From Rhizobium terrae (GTDB lineage: Bacteria > Pseudomonadota > Alphaproteobacteria > Rhizobiales > Rhizobiaceae), in assembly GCF_003425685.1 (NCBI RefSeq), contig NZ_QJKM01000011.1, positions 1 through 64,000 of the forward strand: a stretch of 64,000 bases of DNA, given 5' to 3'. The notes below the pieces were generated by a model. The model searched no databases, was not told where the DNA came from, and saw only the letters and a program-made list of their open reading frames with translations. The translations under genes were made by a program, and so were the position numbers. Numbering within the stretch: position 1 is the stretch's first letter; the number at the start of each line of letters is the position of its first letter. Below, piece after piece: positions 34,905 to 43,102 of this stretch.

Positions 34905-35802
34905 TCGAAATCCCCCGATTGTTGGAAAGGACATTGCGGAAGCAGACGACGATCAGCAGTGTCACGCAGAGCAACACAGTCGAAAGTGCGCCGGCAAAAC
35001 CCCAATCGAGCGTCTCGGTGGTTTGCTGGCCGATCAAGGTCGCCATGAGCAGGCTGCCGGGGCCACCGACCAGGGCCGGCGTCACGTAAAAGCCAAGGGC
35101 TAAGATGAAGGTCATCAGGCAACCGGCGGAAATGCCCGGCAGGCTTAACGGCAGCAGGATCTTAATAAACACGGAGAGCTGTCCGGCGCCGAGGTTGCGA
35201 GCTGCCTGCTCCAATTCCGGCGGGATCATACGGATCGCTCCGAAAATCGGCAGGATCATGAAGGGCAAAAGCACGTGCGTCATCGCCACGATGACGGCAC
35301 TTTGGGTGTAGATGAGCTTCAGCGGCTCGCCAACTGCCCCAAGTCCTAACAATAGGTCGTTTACCAGGCCGCGCCGCTGGAGGATCACAATCCAGGCATA
35401 AGAGCGCACGAGCGCTGAGGTCCAAAGCGGCAGCAAAACGCAAGCCATGACCAAGCCTGAAAGCTTGCGTCTGATCCTCGCCATCGCCAAGGCCACCGGA
35501 TAACCAAGGATCAGGGCTGCGATCATCACAATTGCCGCTATGGTGACGGTTCGCACCAAAACCTTGAGATAAAGTGGGGTTTCCAGAAGACGGCGATAGT
35601 TGCCGAGACCAAATTCTGGCGCAAAAAAGCTCTGCCCCAGTAGCTGTGCGACGGGATACACAAATCCGAAGCCAAGCAACAAGAAGAGCGGCGCGATTAA
35701 GATGAGCGACAGGCCGATCGGATACTGGCGCCATGATCCGGCTCGAGTGATTGATGGCAAGACACGCCGCATCGATCGATAAAGGCTTTTGAACGCCGTC
35801 AT
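34894..35802 (-). CDS. ABC transporter permease (PotB-like)
   Basis: 302 aa. Membrane helices begin with YPIGLSLILIAPLFLLLGFG; the EAA-type loop is EQAARNLGAGQLSVFIKILL. ATGA overlap with the ATPase gene. Forms the membrane channel with the following permease. The N-terminal 25 residues are basic and cytoplasmic. Confidence 0.88.
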   Translation of the reverse strand: MTAFKSLYRSMRRVLPSITRAGSWRQYPIGLSLILIAPLFLLLGFGFVYPVAQLLGQSFFAPEFGLGNYRRLLETPLYLKVLVRTVTIAAIVMIAALILGYPVALAMARIRRKLSGLVMACVLLPLWTSALVRSYAWIVILQRRGLVNDLLLGLGAVGEPLKLIYTQSAVIVAMTHVLLPFMILPIFGAIRMIPPELEQAARNLGAGQLSVFIKILLPLSLPGISAGCLMTFILALGFYVTPALVGGPGSLLMATLIGQQTTETLDWGFAGALSTVLLCVTLLIVVCFRNVLSNNRGISNVA

Positions 35803-36905
35803 GCCGCCTGCCTCCTTTGATCGATGAAGAGGCGCAATGTCTGGGGCTCGGCAAATATGTCGACCTGGTCCCCAGGTGTAAAAGGCGAAGATCCGCCGCT
35901 GACCGGCACCCGCGCCTCAAGCACTTCACCCGGCCGGCCATCGATCGCAACTAAGACGGCATAGGCGGCCCCGACAAACAGCGCCGCCTCGATCCTGCCT
36001 CTCAAACCCTGCGGTTTGGAGACCGCACTGGCGGTGACACGTAGATCTTCGGGACGAATGGCAATTGTGACAGACTGGCCGGCGACAATTGGGTAGGTAG
36101 AAAGCGGGCACTTCATGACCGCCGTCTCGGAAAGCCGGATGATCGCTTCGTCGCCTTCTTGGCCGAGATATTCGCCGTGAAGAAAATTCATCTTGCCGAT
36201 GAAGCCGGCGACAAAAACATTGGCCGGGCGATGATAAAGCTCGACGGGCGCCCCGACCTGCATCAGCTGGCCGTCAGCCATGACGGCGACGCGATCCGAC
36301 ATCGTCAGCGCCTCCTCCTGATCATGCGTGACGTAGACAACCGTAACGCCTAAGCGCTTTTGGATCCGTTTGATTTCGAGCTGCAGGCTTTCGCGCAGCT
36401 TTTTGTCGAGAGCGCTCAAGGGTTCATCCATGAGCAGCACCGGCGGCTCGGCGACCAATGCTCTTGCCACCGCAACGCGCTGTTGCTGACCGCCGGAGAG
36501 CTGTTGCGGCAGCCGATCGGCAAAACTTTCAAGCTTCACCATATTCAAGATGGCGCTCACCCGCTCACGTGTTTGGGCGCGACCGACACGGCGCATTCGC
36601 AGTGGAAAAGCGATGTTCTGCGCTACCGTCATATGGGGGAACAGCGCATATCTTTGAAACACCATTCCGACGTCGCGTTTATTGGGAGCCTCGAAGGTGA
36701 TATTGCGCCCTCCGACACTAATGCGCCCACGATTGGGGGTCTCGAAACCTGCGATCATCATCAACAGGGTCGTTTTGCCGGAACCGGACGGACCCAATAA
36801 GGACAAGAACTCGCCTGCCTTGACTGTGATTGACACATCGCGAACGACCGGTGTCTCAGCAAAGCTTTTCTCAACACCTTCAATTATAACCGGTTCACCC
36901 TTCAT
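35799..36905 (-). CDS. ABC transporter ATP-binding protein (PotA/UgpC-like)
   Basis: 368 aa. Walker A GPSGSGKTT, signature LSGGQQQRVAVARAL, Walker B VLLMDEPLSALD and the switch VTHDQEEALTMSDR are complete; a TOBE domain fills residues about 275-360. First gene of the five-gene operon. The promoter must lie in the AT-rich gap to the GntR gene at 37164, where a putative GntR operator is found. Confidence 0.92.
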   Translation of the reverse strand: MKGEPVIIEGVEKSFAETPVVRDVSITVKAGEFLSLLGPSGSGKTTLLMMIAGFETPNRGRISVGGRNITFEAPNKRDVGMVFQRYALFPHMTVAQNIAFPLRMRRVGRAQTRERVSAILNMVKLESFADRLPQQLSGGQQQRVAVARALVAEPPVLLMDEPLSALDKKLRESLQLEIKRIQKRLGVTVVYVTHDQEEALTMSDRVAVMADGQLMQVGAPVELYHRPANVFVAGFIGKMNFLHGEYLGQEGDEAIIRLSETAVMKCPLSTYPIVAGQSVTIAIRPEDLRVTASAVSKPQGLRGRIEAALFVGAAYAVLVAIDGRPGEVLEARVPVSGGSSPFTPGDQVDIFAEPQTLRLFIDQRRQAA

Positions 36906-37111
36906 ATTTACCTCCTACTTTCATGTATTATGCGCAAAACCAGGAAATTTCCTCAAAAATATAAGAACATGTCCCCATTTTTACTCAGTGAATGCCGATG
37001 AATTTATTTACATTCTCACCGTAGTTGAATTTTTATACTTTATATTCCGCGATTTATCGCACGAATTGAATAGATATCATCTGCAATTTAAGAATGAATA
37101 CGTCTTTGAGT

Positions 37112-37128
37112 TTTGTGATGCAACAAAA
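37112..37128. promoter_or_regulatory. Putative GntR operator 1 (TGATGCAACAAAA)
   Basis: TGATGCAACAAAA at 37116-37128 is the exact reverse complement of TTTTGTTGCATCA at 37872-37884. The core TTGWTGCAWCAA is near-palindromic, as expected for a dimeric FCD-type GntR protein. This copy is 35 bp before the GntR ATG and within the shared gap with the ABC operon, so it could give autoregulation and control of the importer. Confidence 0.65.
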
Positions 37129-37163
37129 ATATTTCACTCTAACCGAAAACGATGGAAAGCGTC

Positions 37164-37856
37164 ATGAGCGAAGAGCCCGAACAGCAGGAACAAAGCTCCG
37201 CCAAAGGCACCAGCCGAGGCGACCATGCCTATACGGCCCTCAAGGAGAAGTTGATTCGTGGCGCATTCCGTCCTGGCGAAAAACTGACGGTGAGGAAGAT
37301 TGCTCAGGATTTTGGCCTTTCGAGCACGCCAGCGCGCGACGCACTTAATCGCCTCGTCACGGAGCGCGCCCTCATCTATGCCGGCCCGAAGACTGTCGTC
37401 GTCCCAAGCCTGACGCTATCGCAACTGCGCGAGGTTACCGACATGCGGCTTGCCCTGGAGGGGCTTGCAGCTGAGAAGGCGACCGAAAAATTCCCGGTCG
37501 GAGCGCTAGACAGGCTGGAAAACATCCAAGGCCGCATCAATGCGGCACTCGATCAAAAAGACTATCCAGAGGCACTTTGGGCCAATAAGGAGTTTCATTT
37601 CCTCCTCTACGGCTATTCCAACATGCCAATTTTGGTTGCCACGATCGAGCAGTTGTGGCTGAGGATCGGCGCAACCTTAAACGACCTTTATCCAGGCTTC
37701 GCAATCACCCGATCGGGCGCAAATAACCATCGCGCGGCAATGGAGGGCCTCCAAAACCATGAACCGGCCGAGGTGCGGGCCGCCATCGAGACCGACATTC
37801 GCGATGGATACCGTCAGTTGCGGCGAGTCATTTCTGAGCGCCTATCGGAAAAATAA
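37164..37856 (+). CDS. GntR family transcriptional regulator (FadR/FCD subfamily)
   Basis: 230 aa. An N-terminal winged helix-turn-helix (AYTALKEKLIRGAFRPGEKL with VRKIAQDFGLSSTPARDALN) is followed by an all-helical FCD ligand domain (about residues 90-225). FCD regulators bind organic acids or amino compounds and usually repress linked catabolic genes. It lies between the divergent ABC/peptidase operon and the co-oriented aminotransferase operon, with matching inverted sites in front of itself and of that operon. An ATG four codons upstream is an alternative start. Confidence 0.9.
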   Translation: MSEEPEQQEQSSAKGTSRGDHAYTALKEKLIRGAFRPGEKLTVRKIAQDFGLSSTPARDALNRLVTERALIYAGPKTVVVPSLTLSQLREVTDMRLALEGLAAEKATEKFPVGALDRLENIQGRINAALDQKDYPEALWANKEFHFLLYGYSNMPILVATIEQLWLRIGATLNDLYPGFAITRSGANNHRAAMEGLQNHEPAEVRAAIETDIRDGYRQLRRVISERLSEK

Positions 37857-37871
37857 CCGTCGGCCTCGATT

Positions 37872-37884
37872 TTTTGTTGCATCA
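37872..37884. promoter_or_regulatory. Putative GntR operator 2 (TTTTGTTGCATCA)
   Basis: Inverted copy of the 13-bp sequence found before the GntR gene, here 16 bp after the GntR stop and 59 bp before the aminotransferase ATG. Two exact 13-mers in the only two gaps around a regulator gene are unlikely by chance and point to a shared operator. Confidence 0.65.
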
Positions 37885-37943
37885 AATACTGAAATCTGGC
37901 TAGCTTCCGATATCGCCGGCTTGTCGCTGGCCGGGAGGAGCCC

Positions 37944-39284
37944 ATGCGAGCACGAACACCCACATCCCCAACCTTACCGACGCAGATCTCGGAAAAACTT
38001 TACCAGCGGGCGCGCCTCGTCATTCCCGATGGCGTCAATCGCTCAACCGTCGAGCGTCATCCCCATCCCGACTATGCCGGCTGGGGTCATGGCGCTTATC
38101 TTCATGACGTTGATGGCAACCGATATCTCGATCTCAACAATAACTTCACGACGCTGATCCACGGGCATACGTTCGAGCCGGTGATTGAGGCCGTCAGTCG
38201 CGCGCTCAGGGACGGCACCTGCTTTTCCAACCCAACCTTATCTGAGATCCATCTCGCGGAGCTCTTGTGCGAGAGAATTCCGGCGGTTGAACAGGTCCGC
38301 TTTGTCAATACCGGTACTGAGGCGGTGATGTTTGCGATCAAGGCGGCCCGTGCAGCGACGGGCCGCCCCGCGGTCGCCAAGATCGAAGGCGCCTATCATG
38401 GCGCATATGACTGGGCGGAGGCGGGCCAAACCGGGACACCGGAGACCTGGGGGCCACCCGAAGAGCCTTTGAGCGTTGCTTATTATTCTGGCCAGCCGGG
38501 CTCGGTCACCGACGAGGTGATCTTGCTTCGTTTTAACGATGCCGAAGGCGCCCGCCGGCGCATCGCCGCCCATCATCAACGGCTAGCCTGCATTTTGATC
38601 GACCCGATGCCAAGCCGGGCCGGACTTTTGCCGCCCGATAATGCATTTTTGACGGCGGTGGTTGAAACGGCAAGGCAATATGGCGTTCTCATCATCGCTG
38701 ACGAGGTACTCAATCTTCGGCAAGGTTATAATGGCGCCTCCGCCCGGTTTGGGCTGAATCCCGACTTGATCACCATGGGCAAGATCATCGGTGGCGGATT
38801 TCCGATCGGCGCAATCGGTGGAAGCAAGGCCGCCATGGCCGTTTTCGACGGGCGGGGCGGCCCGCCGCTCCTGCCACAGGCCGGCACGTTCTCCGCCAAT
38901 CCCATTTCCATGGTGGCCGGGTTTACCAGCATGATTGCCATGACCCGTCAGCAATTTGAAAAGCTCGATCGACTGGGCAACCATCTTCGCGCAAGTCTTC
39001 GACAATTGATTGCAAAATATGAGGCGCCCTTCAGCGTGACCGGCGCGGCATCGTTGTTTCGCTTGCATCCTAAAGCAGATGCGCCGCGGGAATATCGAGA
39101 CGCCTATCTCTCAGGCCAAGAAGCTCAAACCATGCGTTGGCTCGGGCGGCATTTCAAGCAGCACGGGATTGTTCTGCCCTATGCCGCCGCCGCCTGCCTT
39201 TCCACTGCCATGGATGAAAGCGACATCAAGCTGATCATCGACACTTTTGAAAAAGCTCTCATTTCCGAGGAGATAGGTGCATGA
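37944..39284 (+). CDS. HemL-like class III aminotransferase
   Basis: 446 aa; GGAGG precedes the ATG. It is a paralogue of the enzyme at 29010, with shared blocks such as NNFTTLIHGHTFEP, FVNTGTEAVMFAIKAARAAT, EGAYHGAYDW and DPMPSRAGLLPP. Catalytic Lys280 is in MGKIIGGGFPIGAIGG. It is coupled to a thiamine-diphosphate enzyme (ATGA overlap) and an SDR, suggesting a route in which an amine is converted to a carbonyl (or the reverse) before C-C bond chemistry and reduction. Actual substrate unknown. Confidence 0.88.
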   Translation: MRARTPTSPTLPTQISEKLYQRARLVIPDGVNRSTVERHPHPDYAGWGHGAYLHDVDGNRYLDLNNNFTTLIHGHTFEPVIEAVSRALRDGTCFSNPTLSEIHLAELLCERIPAVEQVRFVNTGTEAVMFAIKAARAATGRPAVAKIEGAYHGAYDWAEAGQTGTPETWGPPEEPLSVAYYSGQPGSVTDEVILLRFNDAEGARRRIAAHHQRLACILIDPMPSRAGLLPPDNAFLTAVVETARQYGVLIIADEVLNLRQGYNGASARFGLNPDLITMGKIIGGGFPIGAIGGSKAAMAVFDGRGGPPLLPQAGTFSANPISMVAGFTSMIAMTRQQFEKLDRLGNHLRASLRQLIAKYEAPFSVTGAASLFRLHPKADAPREYRDAYLSGQEAQTMRWLGRHFKQHGIVLPYAAAACLSTAMDESDIKLIIDTFEKALISEEIGA

Positions 39285-40990
39285 ATTCCGCTTCGATTTT
39301 CACCGTCGCCGAACGTGTCGCGGGTGCCCTGAAGCGGCATGGCATTGAGGTTATCTTTGCCCAGAGCCTTCCTTCAGCGGTCATTCTGGCTGCTGAAGCA
39401 ATCGGCATCCGCCAGATCGCCTACCGCCAGGAAAACATGGGCGGTGCCATGGCCGATGGTTACGCACGCCGCAAGGGGCAGGTCGCGGTCGTTGCGGCAC
39501 AAAACGGTCCCGCCGCAACTTTGCTCGTGCCACCCTTGGCGGAGGCCCTAAAAGCCAGTGTCCCGATCCTTGCTTTGGTCCAAGATGTCGAGCGCGATCA
39601 GGCTGATCGCAATGCGTTTCAAGAATTGGATCATCTCGACCTTTTTCGCGCATGCGCCAAATGGGTGCGGCGGATCATCAGCGCCGATCGGATTGACGAC
39701 TATATCGATATGGCCTTTTCTGCCGCAGCGTCCGGCCGGCCTGGCCCGGCCGTGCTGCTTTTGCCTGCCGACCTTTTGCGAGAGCCAGCCCCGCCAGCAC
39801 GCTTCAGCCGCAGATTAAACCTTGGATCCTTTCCATTAGACATCATCCGCCCCAACGGCGAGCTTATAAACGAGGCAGCAAAGCGCATTGCCGCGGCCCG
39901 TTCCCCGATCGCGATCATCGGCGGCGGTATCCATAACGGTCAAGGCGTCGCGGCATTGGCTGGACTGCAAGAATTGGCGTCCCTGCCTGTGTTCACGACC
40001 AATATGGGCAAGGGAGCGGTTGACGAACACCATCCTCTTTCGGCAGGGCCGATCACCTTGACCGGTCCGAGATCTTTGGGAAAACACAGCCGCGACCTGA
40101 TCGATGATGCCGATCTCATCTTGTTGGTAGGCACTCGGACAAACCAGAACGGAACCGATAGTTGGCGGCTCATTCCTCAAAAAGCAGAGGTTATTCATGT
40201 CGACATCGACCCACAGGAGATTGGACGCACCTATGAAGCTATGCGGCTGGTCGGCGACGCAGGCGAGACGCTGTGGGCGCTCTGCGCTGCTCTGGAAAAT
40301 CTGGATCTGAACATCCGCCACGCCAACCGCCAGCATGTGGAGACTTTGATTGCCGCAGCCTGGGCAAGTTTCGAAGACGATCGCCGGTCTGTCGTCGATC
40401 CAATTGCTTCACCGCTCCGCCCCGAACTCGTCATGGTCGAATTACAAAGGCGCTTGACCGCCGACACCACCGTCGTGGCGGACGCTAGCTATTCCTCGAT
40501 GTGGATCGTTGGGCAATTGCGAAGTCTCAAAGCCGGCATGCGTTTCATCAGCCCGAGAGGACTGGCAGGGCTCGGTTGGGGGCTTCCGCTCGCCATTGGC
40601 GCCAAGGCAGCTGTCCCAGAGCATCCGGTTGTGGTTGTCGTTGGCGACGGCGGCTTTGCACATAGCTGGGCGGAATTGGAGACATTGGTCCGCTGCGCTC
40701 TACCGGTGATCATCCTTGTGTTGAATAACGGGATTTTGGGGTTTCAAAAACACGCCGAGACGGTCAAATTTGGACGCTTCACCAGTGCTTGCTACCTAAA
40801 TCCCGTTGATCACGTCAAAATCGCCGAAGCCTGCGGCTGCGCCGGCATCCGCGTCGGCGAGCACTCGGCGCTCATTGAAGCGCTTGACAGAGCCTTTCGC
40901 CGCGACGGGCCGATGCTGATCGAGGTGATGATCGACCCGAACGCCTTCCCGGCTCTGTCTCTGTTTGGCAATTTGGAGGGTGCCGCATGA
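39281..40990 (+). CDS. Thiamine-diphosphate-dependent enzyme (acetolactate synthase/decarboxylase-like)
   Basis: 569 aa with three domains: N-terminal Pyr domain with cofactor-activating Glu51 (YRQENMGGAMADGYAR), central domain (SPIAIIGGGIHNGQGV) and C-terminal PP domain with the GDG...NN motif (GDGGFAHSWAELETL from G455, LVLNN). The general type includes acetolactate synthase, benzoylformate decarboxylase and sulfopyruvate decarboxylase; the sequence does not decide. It overlaps both neighbours by ATGA, so the three proteins should be made in fixed ratio. Confidence 0.88.
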   Translation: MNSASIFTVAERVAGALKRHGIEVIFAQSLPSAVILAAEAIGIRQIAYRQENMGGAMADGYARRKGQVAVVAAQNGPAATLLVPPLAEALKASVPILALVQDVERDQADRNAFQELDHLDLFRACAKWVRRIISADRIDDYIDMAFSAAASGRPGPAVLLLPADLLREPAPPARFSRRLNLGSFPLDIIRPNGELINEAAKRIAAARSPIAIIGGGIHNGQGVAALAGLQELASLPVFTTNMGKGAVDEHHPLSAGPITLTGPRSLGKHSRDLIDDADLILLVGTRTNQNGTDSWRLIPQKAEVIHVDIDPQEIGRTYEAMRLVGDAGETLWALCAALENLDLNIRHANRQHVETLIAAAWASFEDDRRSVVDPIASPLRPELVMVELQRRLTADTTVVADASYSSMWIVGQLRSLKAGMRFISPRGLAGLGWGLPLAIGAKAAVPEHPVVVVVGDGGFAHSWAELETLVRCALPVIILVLNNGILGFQKHAETVKFGRFTSACYLNPVDHVKIAEACGCAGIRVGEHSALIEALDRAFRRDGPMLIEVMIDPNAFPALSLFGNLEGAA

Positions 40991-41763
40991 TCCAATCCGA
41001 CCATTTGCGTGCCGCGATCGTCACGGGTGGGACAACCGGCATTGGTCTCGCCTGCGCCCATAAGCTTTTGTCAACTGGACATCGCGTTGCCGTCTTCAGC
41101 CAAAATAACGAAAAGGTCGACAAGGCTTATAGCGAGCTCGCCCGGGCCTTTGGTGACCATCGGGTTCATGCGGCGACTGTCGACATTCGAAATCATGAGG
41201 CCGTGAATTTATTCTTCAAGGAGGTGACCTCGCTTTGGGAGCCACCTCAGGTCCTCGTCTGTAATGCCGGCTGGTCGCCAAAGCCAAATGGCAAACGGAC
41301 CGAATTTAGTCGTATCACGCCCAACGAATGGAATGACACCCTTTCGGTTAATCTGACCGGTGCGATGGTATGCTGTCAGCTTGCAGCTCCGGCGATGTCA
41401 GCTGCCGGCTTTGGCCGAATTATCTTCATCGGCTCGATCGCGGCCCGCACAATGCCACGCATTGCCGGGACGAGTTATGTGGTTTCGAAATCGGCGCTTG
41501 CAGGACTTTCACGGGCACTGGTCGGTGAATATGGCGGGACGGGAATTACCGTGAACACCGTGGCGCCCGGGCGCATCCTCACGGATATGACTGGCCCAGC
41601 CGACAGCATCGAGAACCGTGCAGCGCGCGATCGCATTCCCATCGGGCGACTTGGCCGTCCAGATGATGTGGCCGCCGTCGTCGGCTTCCTTGCTTCAGAC
41701 GCTGCAAGCTTCGTTAATGGCGCAGTGATCGACGTTAACGGCGGAGAATTTATCCCTATCTAG
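40987..41763 (+). CDS. Short-chain dehydrogenase/reductase (FabG-like)
   Basis: 258 aa classical SDR. Cofactor motif TGGTTGIG (residues about 14-21), NAG in VLVCNAGWSP, catalytic Ser in IFIGSIAA and YxxxK in SYVVSKSAL; the C-terminal VNGAVIDVNGG is typical. It should interconvert a ketone and an alcohol using NAD(P)H. ATGA overlap with the thiamine-diphosphate enzyme. Last gene of the aminotransferase operon. Confidence 0.9.
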   Translation: MIQSDHLRAAIVTGGTTGIGLACAHKLLSTGHRVAVFSQNNEKVDKAYSELARAFGDHRVHAATVDIRNHEAVNLFFKEVTSLWEPPQVLVCNAGWSPKPNGKRTEFSRITPNEWNDTLSVNLTGAMVCCQLAAPAMSAAGFGRIIFIGSIAARTMPRIAGTSYVVSKSALAGLSRALVGEYGGTGITVNTVAPGRILTDMTGPADSIENRAARDRIPIGRLGRPDDVAAVVGFLASDAASFVNGAVIDVNGGEFIPI

Positions 41764-41831
41764 ATCGGCGGGTGAGCTTCTCTTCAGTTTCATCGCCGGT
41801 TACTCGCCGCCACGGGCAAAGTACCCATGGG

Positions 41832-41927
41832 TCAGCCAAAAATCCACAAGCCTATCCCGACGATGGCCGCCCACATAGCCAGTGATACGAGAAACGCCAG
41901 CAAATAATTTCGGAATCGTTTCGTCAT
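41832..41927 (-). CDS. 31-aa single-span membrane protein
   Basis: A very short open frame starts MTKRFRNYLLAFLVSLAMW and ends in GIGLWIFG: a basic N-terminus followed by one hydrophobic segment long enough to cross the membrane. Directly before the ATG the mRNA can form a perfect six-bp hairpin AAGGCG-CAATGT-CGCCTT, whose first arm contains the only purine-rich ribosome-binding candidate. The hydrophobic pattern is unlikely in random high-GC DNA, but expression is unproven. Confidence 0.45.
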   Translation of the reverse strand: MTKRFRNYLLAFLVSLAMWAAIVGIGLWIFG

Positions 41928-42207
41928 AAGGCGACATTGCGCCTTGCCGAAGCTTGGTTCACGCGCCGTTAAACAATATGGCTAAGCAAAGATAAACGGA
42001 GCGGCGTTTTTGTGTGCCAAGGGTGGAATTTGTCCGGAAACGGTCCATCATGCTGTGTGGATGGAGCGCTCACAGCACCCCCATTGGGCTGACGACGGCA
42101 AAGAAGGCGTCAATGACGCAAACGAGGGCACCCGAGGAGCGGTAGCATCTGCGACCAGCATGCTTTCCTTGGCCAAACCGAGAACACAGCTTGAATGCAA
42201 AGCAGCG

Positions 42208-42909
42208 TCAGACCAGATCCTCAAGCGGCATTCGAACATGCTGGGCACGCGAATGCAGCGACTTTACGAGATCCGGAAGTTCGGCTGTCATCTCCTGGCA
42301 CCTCAACTTGAGCATCCGGATCGCTTGCTTACGCCCACCACTTGCCAAGACGGCCGCAAGCTGGGTGAAATCCAACAGTCTATCGCCCGGCCGCGGTATC
42401 GACCTGAGCGCGAAAAGTTGGAGGGGTCGGGTGCGATCGTTAAACTGCCGTATGGCTTGTGCCAGTCGCGGGTTGCCAGCCAAAAGAGCGACTTCCTCAT
42501 AAAAAGCCTCGATATAAAGGGCACAACCATCGGCCAAGCCTGCTTCCTCTAATCGATCATCCGGCTGGGGAATAGGCGGCAAATGTTCGGGATTGAAGCG
42601 CTTGACGCTCTTTTCTATCGCGAAGCGCAGCAGAAGAAAGGTCAATTCATAGTCTGCACGCAGATCATCGAGATCAAGCGGTTTGACGTAATAACCGCGA
42701 CCTGGGACAAAACCGATCGCCTCTTCATGAACCAGTCGAATAAGCGCTTCGCGGATCGGTGTTGGACTTAGCTTCATCCGATCGGCCAATGAGCGAATGT
42801 TGAAGAACGCACCAGGGAAAGACCTGTAGCTCGTCACGGCTGATTTTAGCCGGATATAGGCTTCCGTCGTTTTGTCAGGCGATGTGAGGTCTCGGTAAAC
42901 TGCTTTCAT
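42208..42909 (-). CDS. GntR family transcriptional regulator (FCD subfamily)
   Basis: 233 aa. Helix-turn-helix in the first 75 residues (AYIRLKSAVTSYRSFPGAFF, SLADRMKLSPTPIREALIRL, ending GYYVKPLDL), helical FCD-like domain after that. The ATG of MKAVYR is used; a TTG one codon earlier is open too. It ends facing the aminotransferase/TPP/SDR operon and starts 190 bp from the end of the relaxase gene. A second regulator of the accessory cluster is plausible. Confidence 0.85.
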   Translation of the reverse strand: MKAVYRDLTSPDKTTEAYIRLKSAVTSYRSFPGAFFNIRSLADRMKLSPTPIREALIRLVHEEAIGFVPGRGYYVKPLDLDDLRADYELTFLLLRFAIEKSVKRFNPEHLPPIPQPDDRLEEAGLADGCALYIEAFYEEVALLAGNPRLAQAIRQFNDRTRPLQLFALRSIPRPGDRLLDFTQLAAVLASGGRKQAIRMLKLRCQEMTAELPDLVKSLHSRAQHVRMPLEDLV

Positions 42910-43102
42910 CAATTGCTGCTGCCATTTGATTTCTGGCGCCGGCCCGCCATTACACGTCTTGGTAGATTAGCACGATCACGCGGCACACCTCGGTATTTCC
43001 AGGTCATATTGCGAATATATCGCCTCGCGCGGCACCGAAGAGGCCAATTGAGCGGTATTGCGCTTCGGCGAACTCACCGACGGTTGCGAATGGAAATGTC
43101 GC

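Noticed and set aside
42010-42552. 180-aa plus-strand frame
   Set aside because: Overlaps the GntR gene antisense, and its sequence shows no domain.
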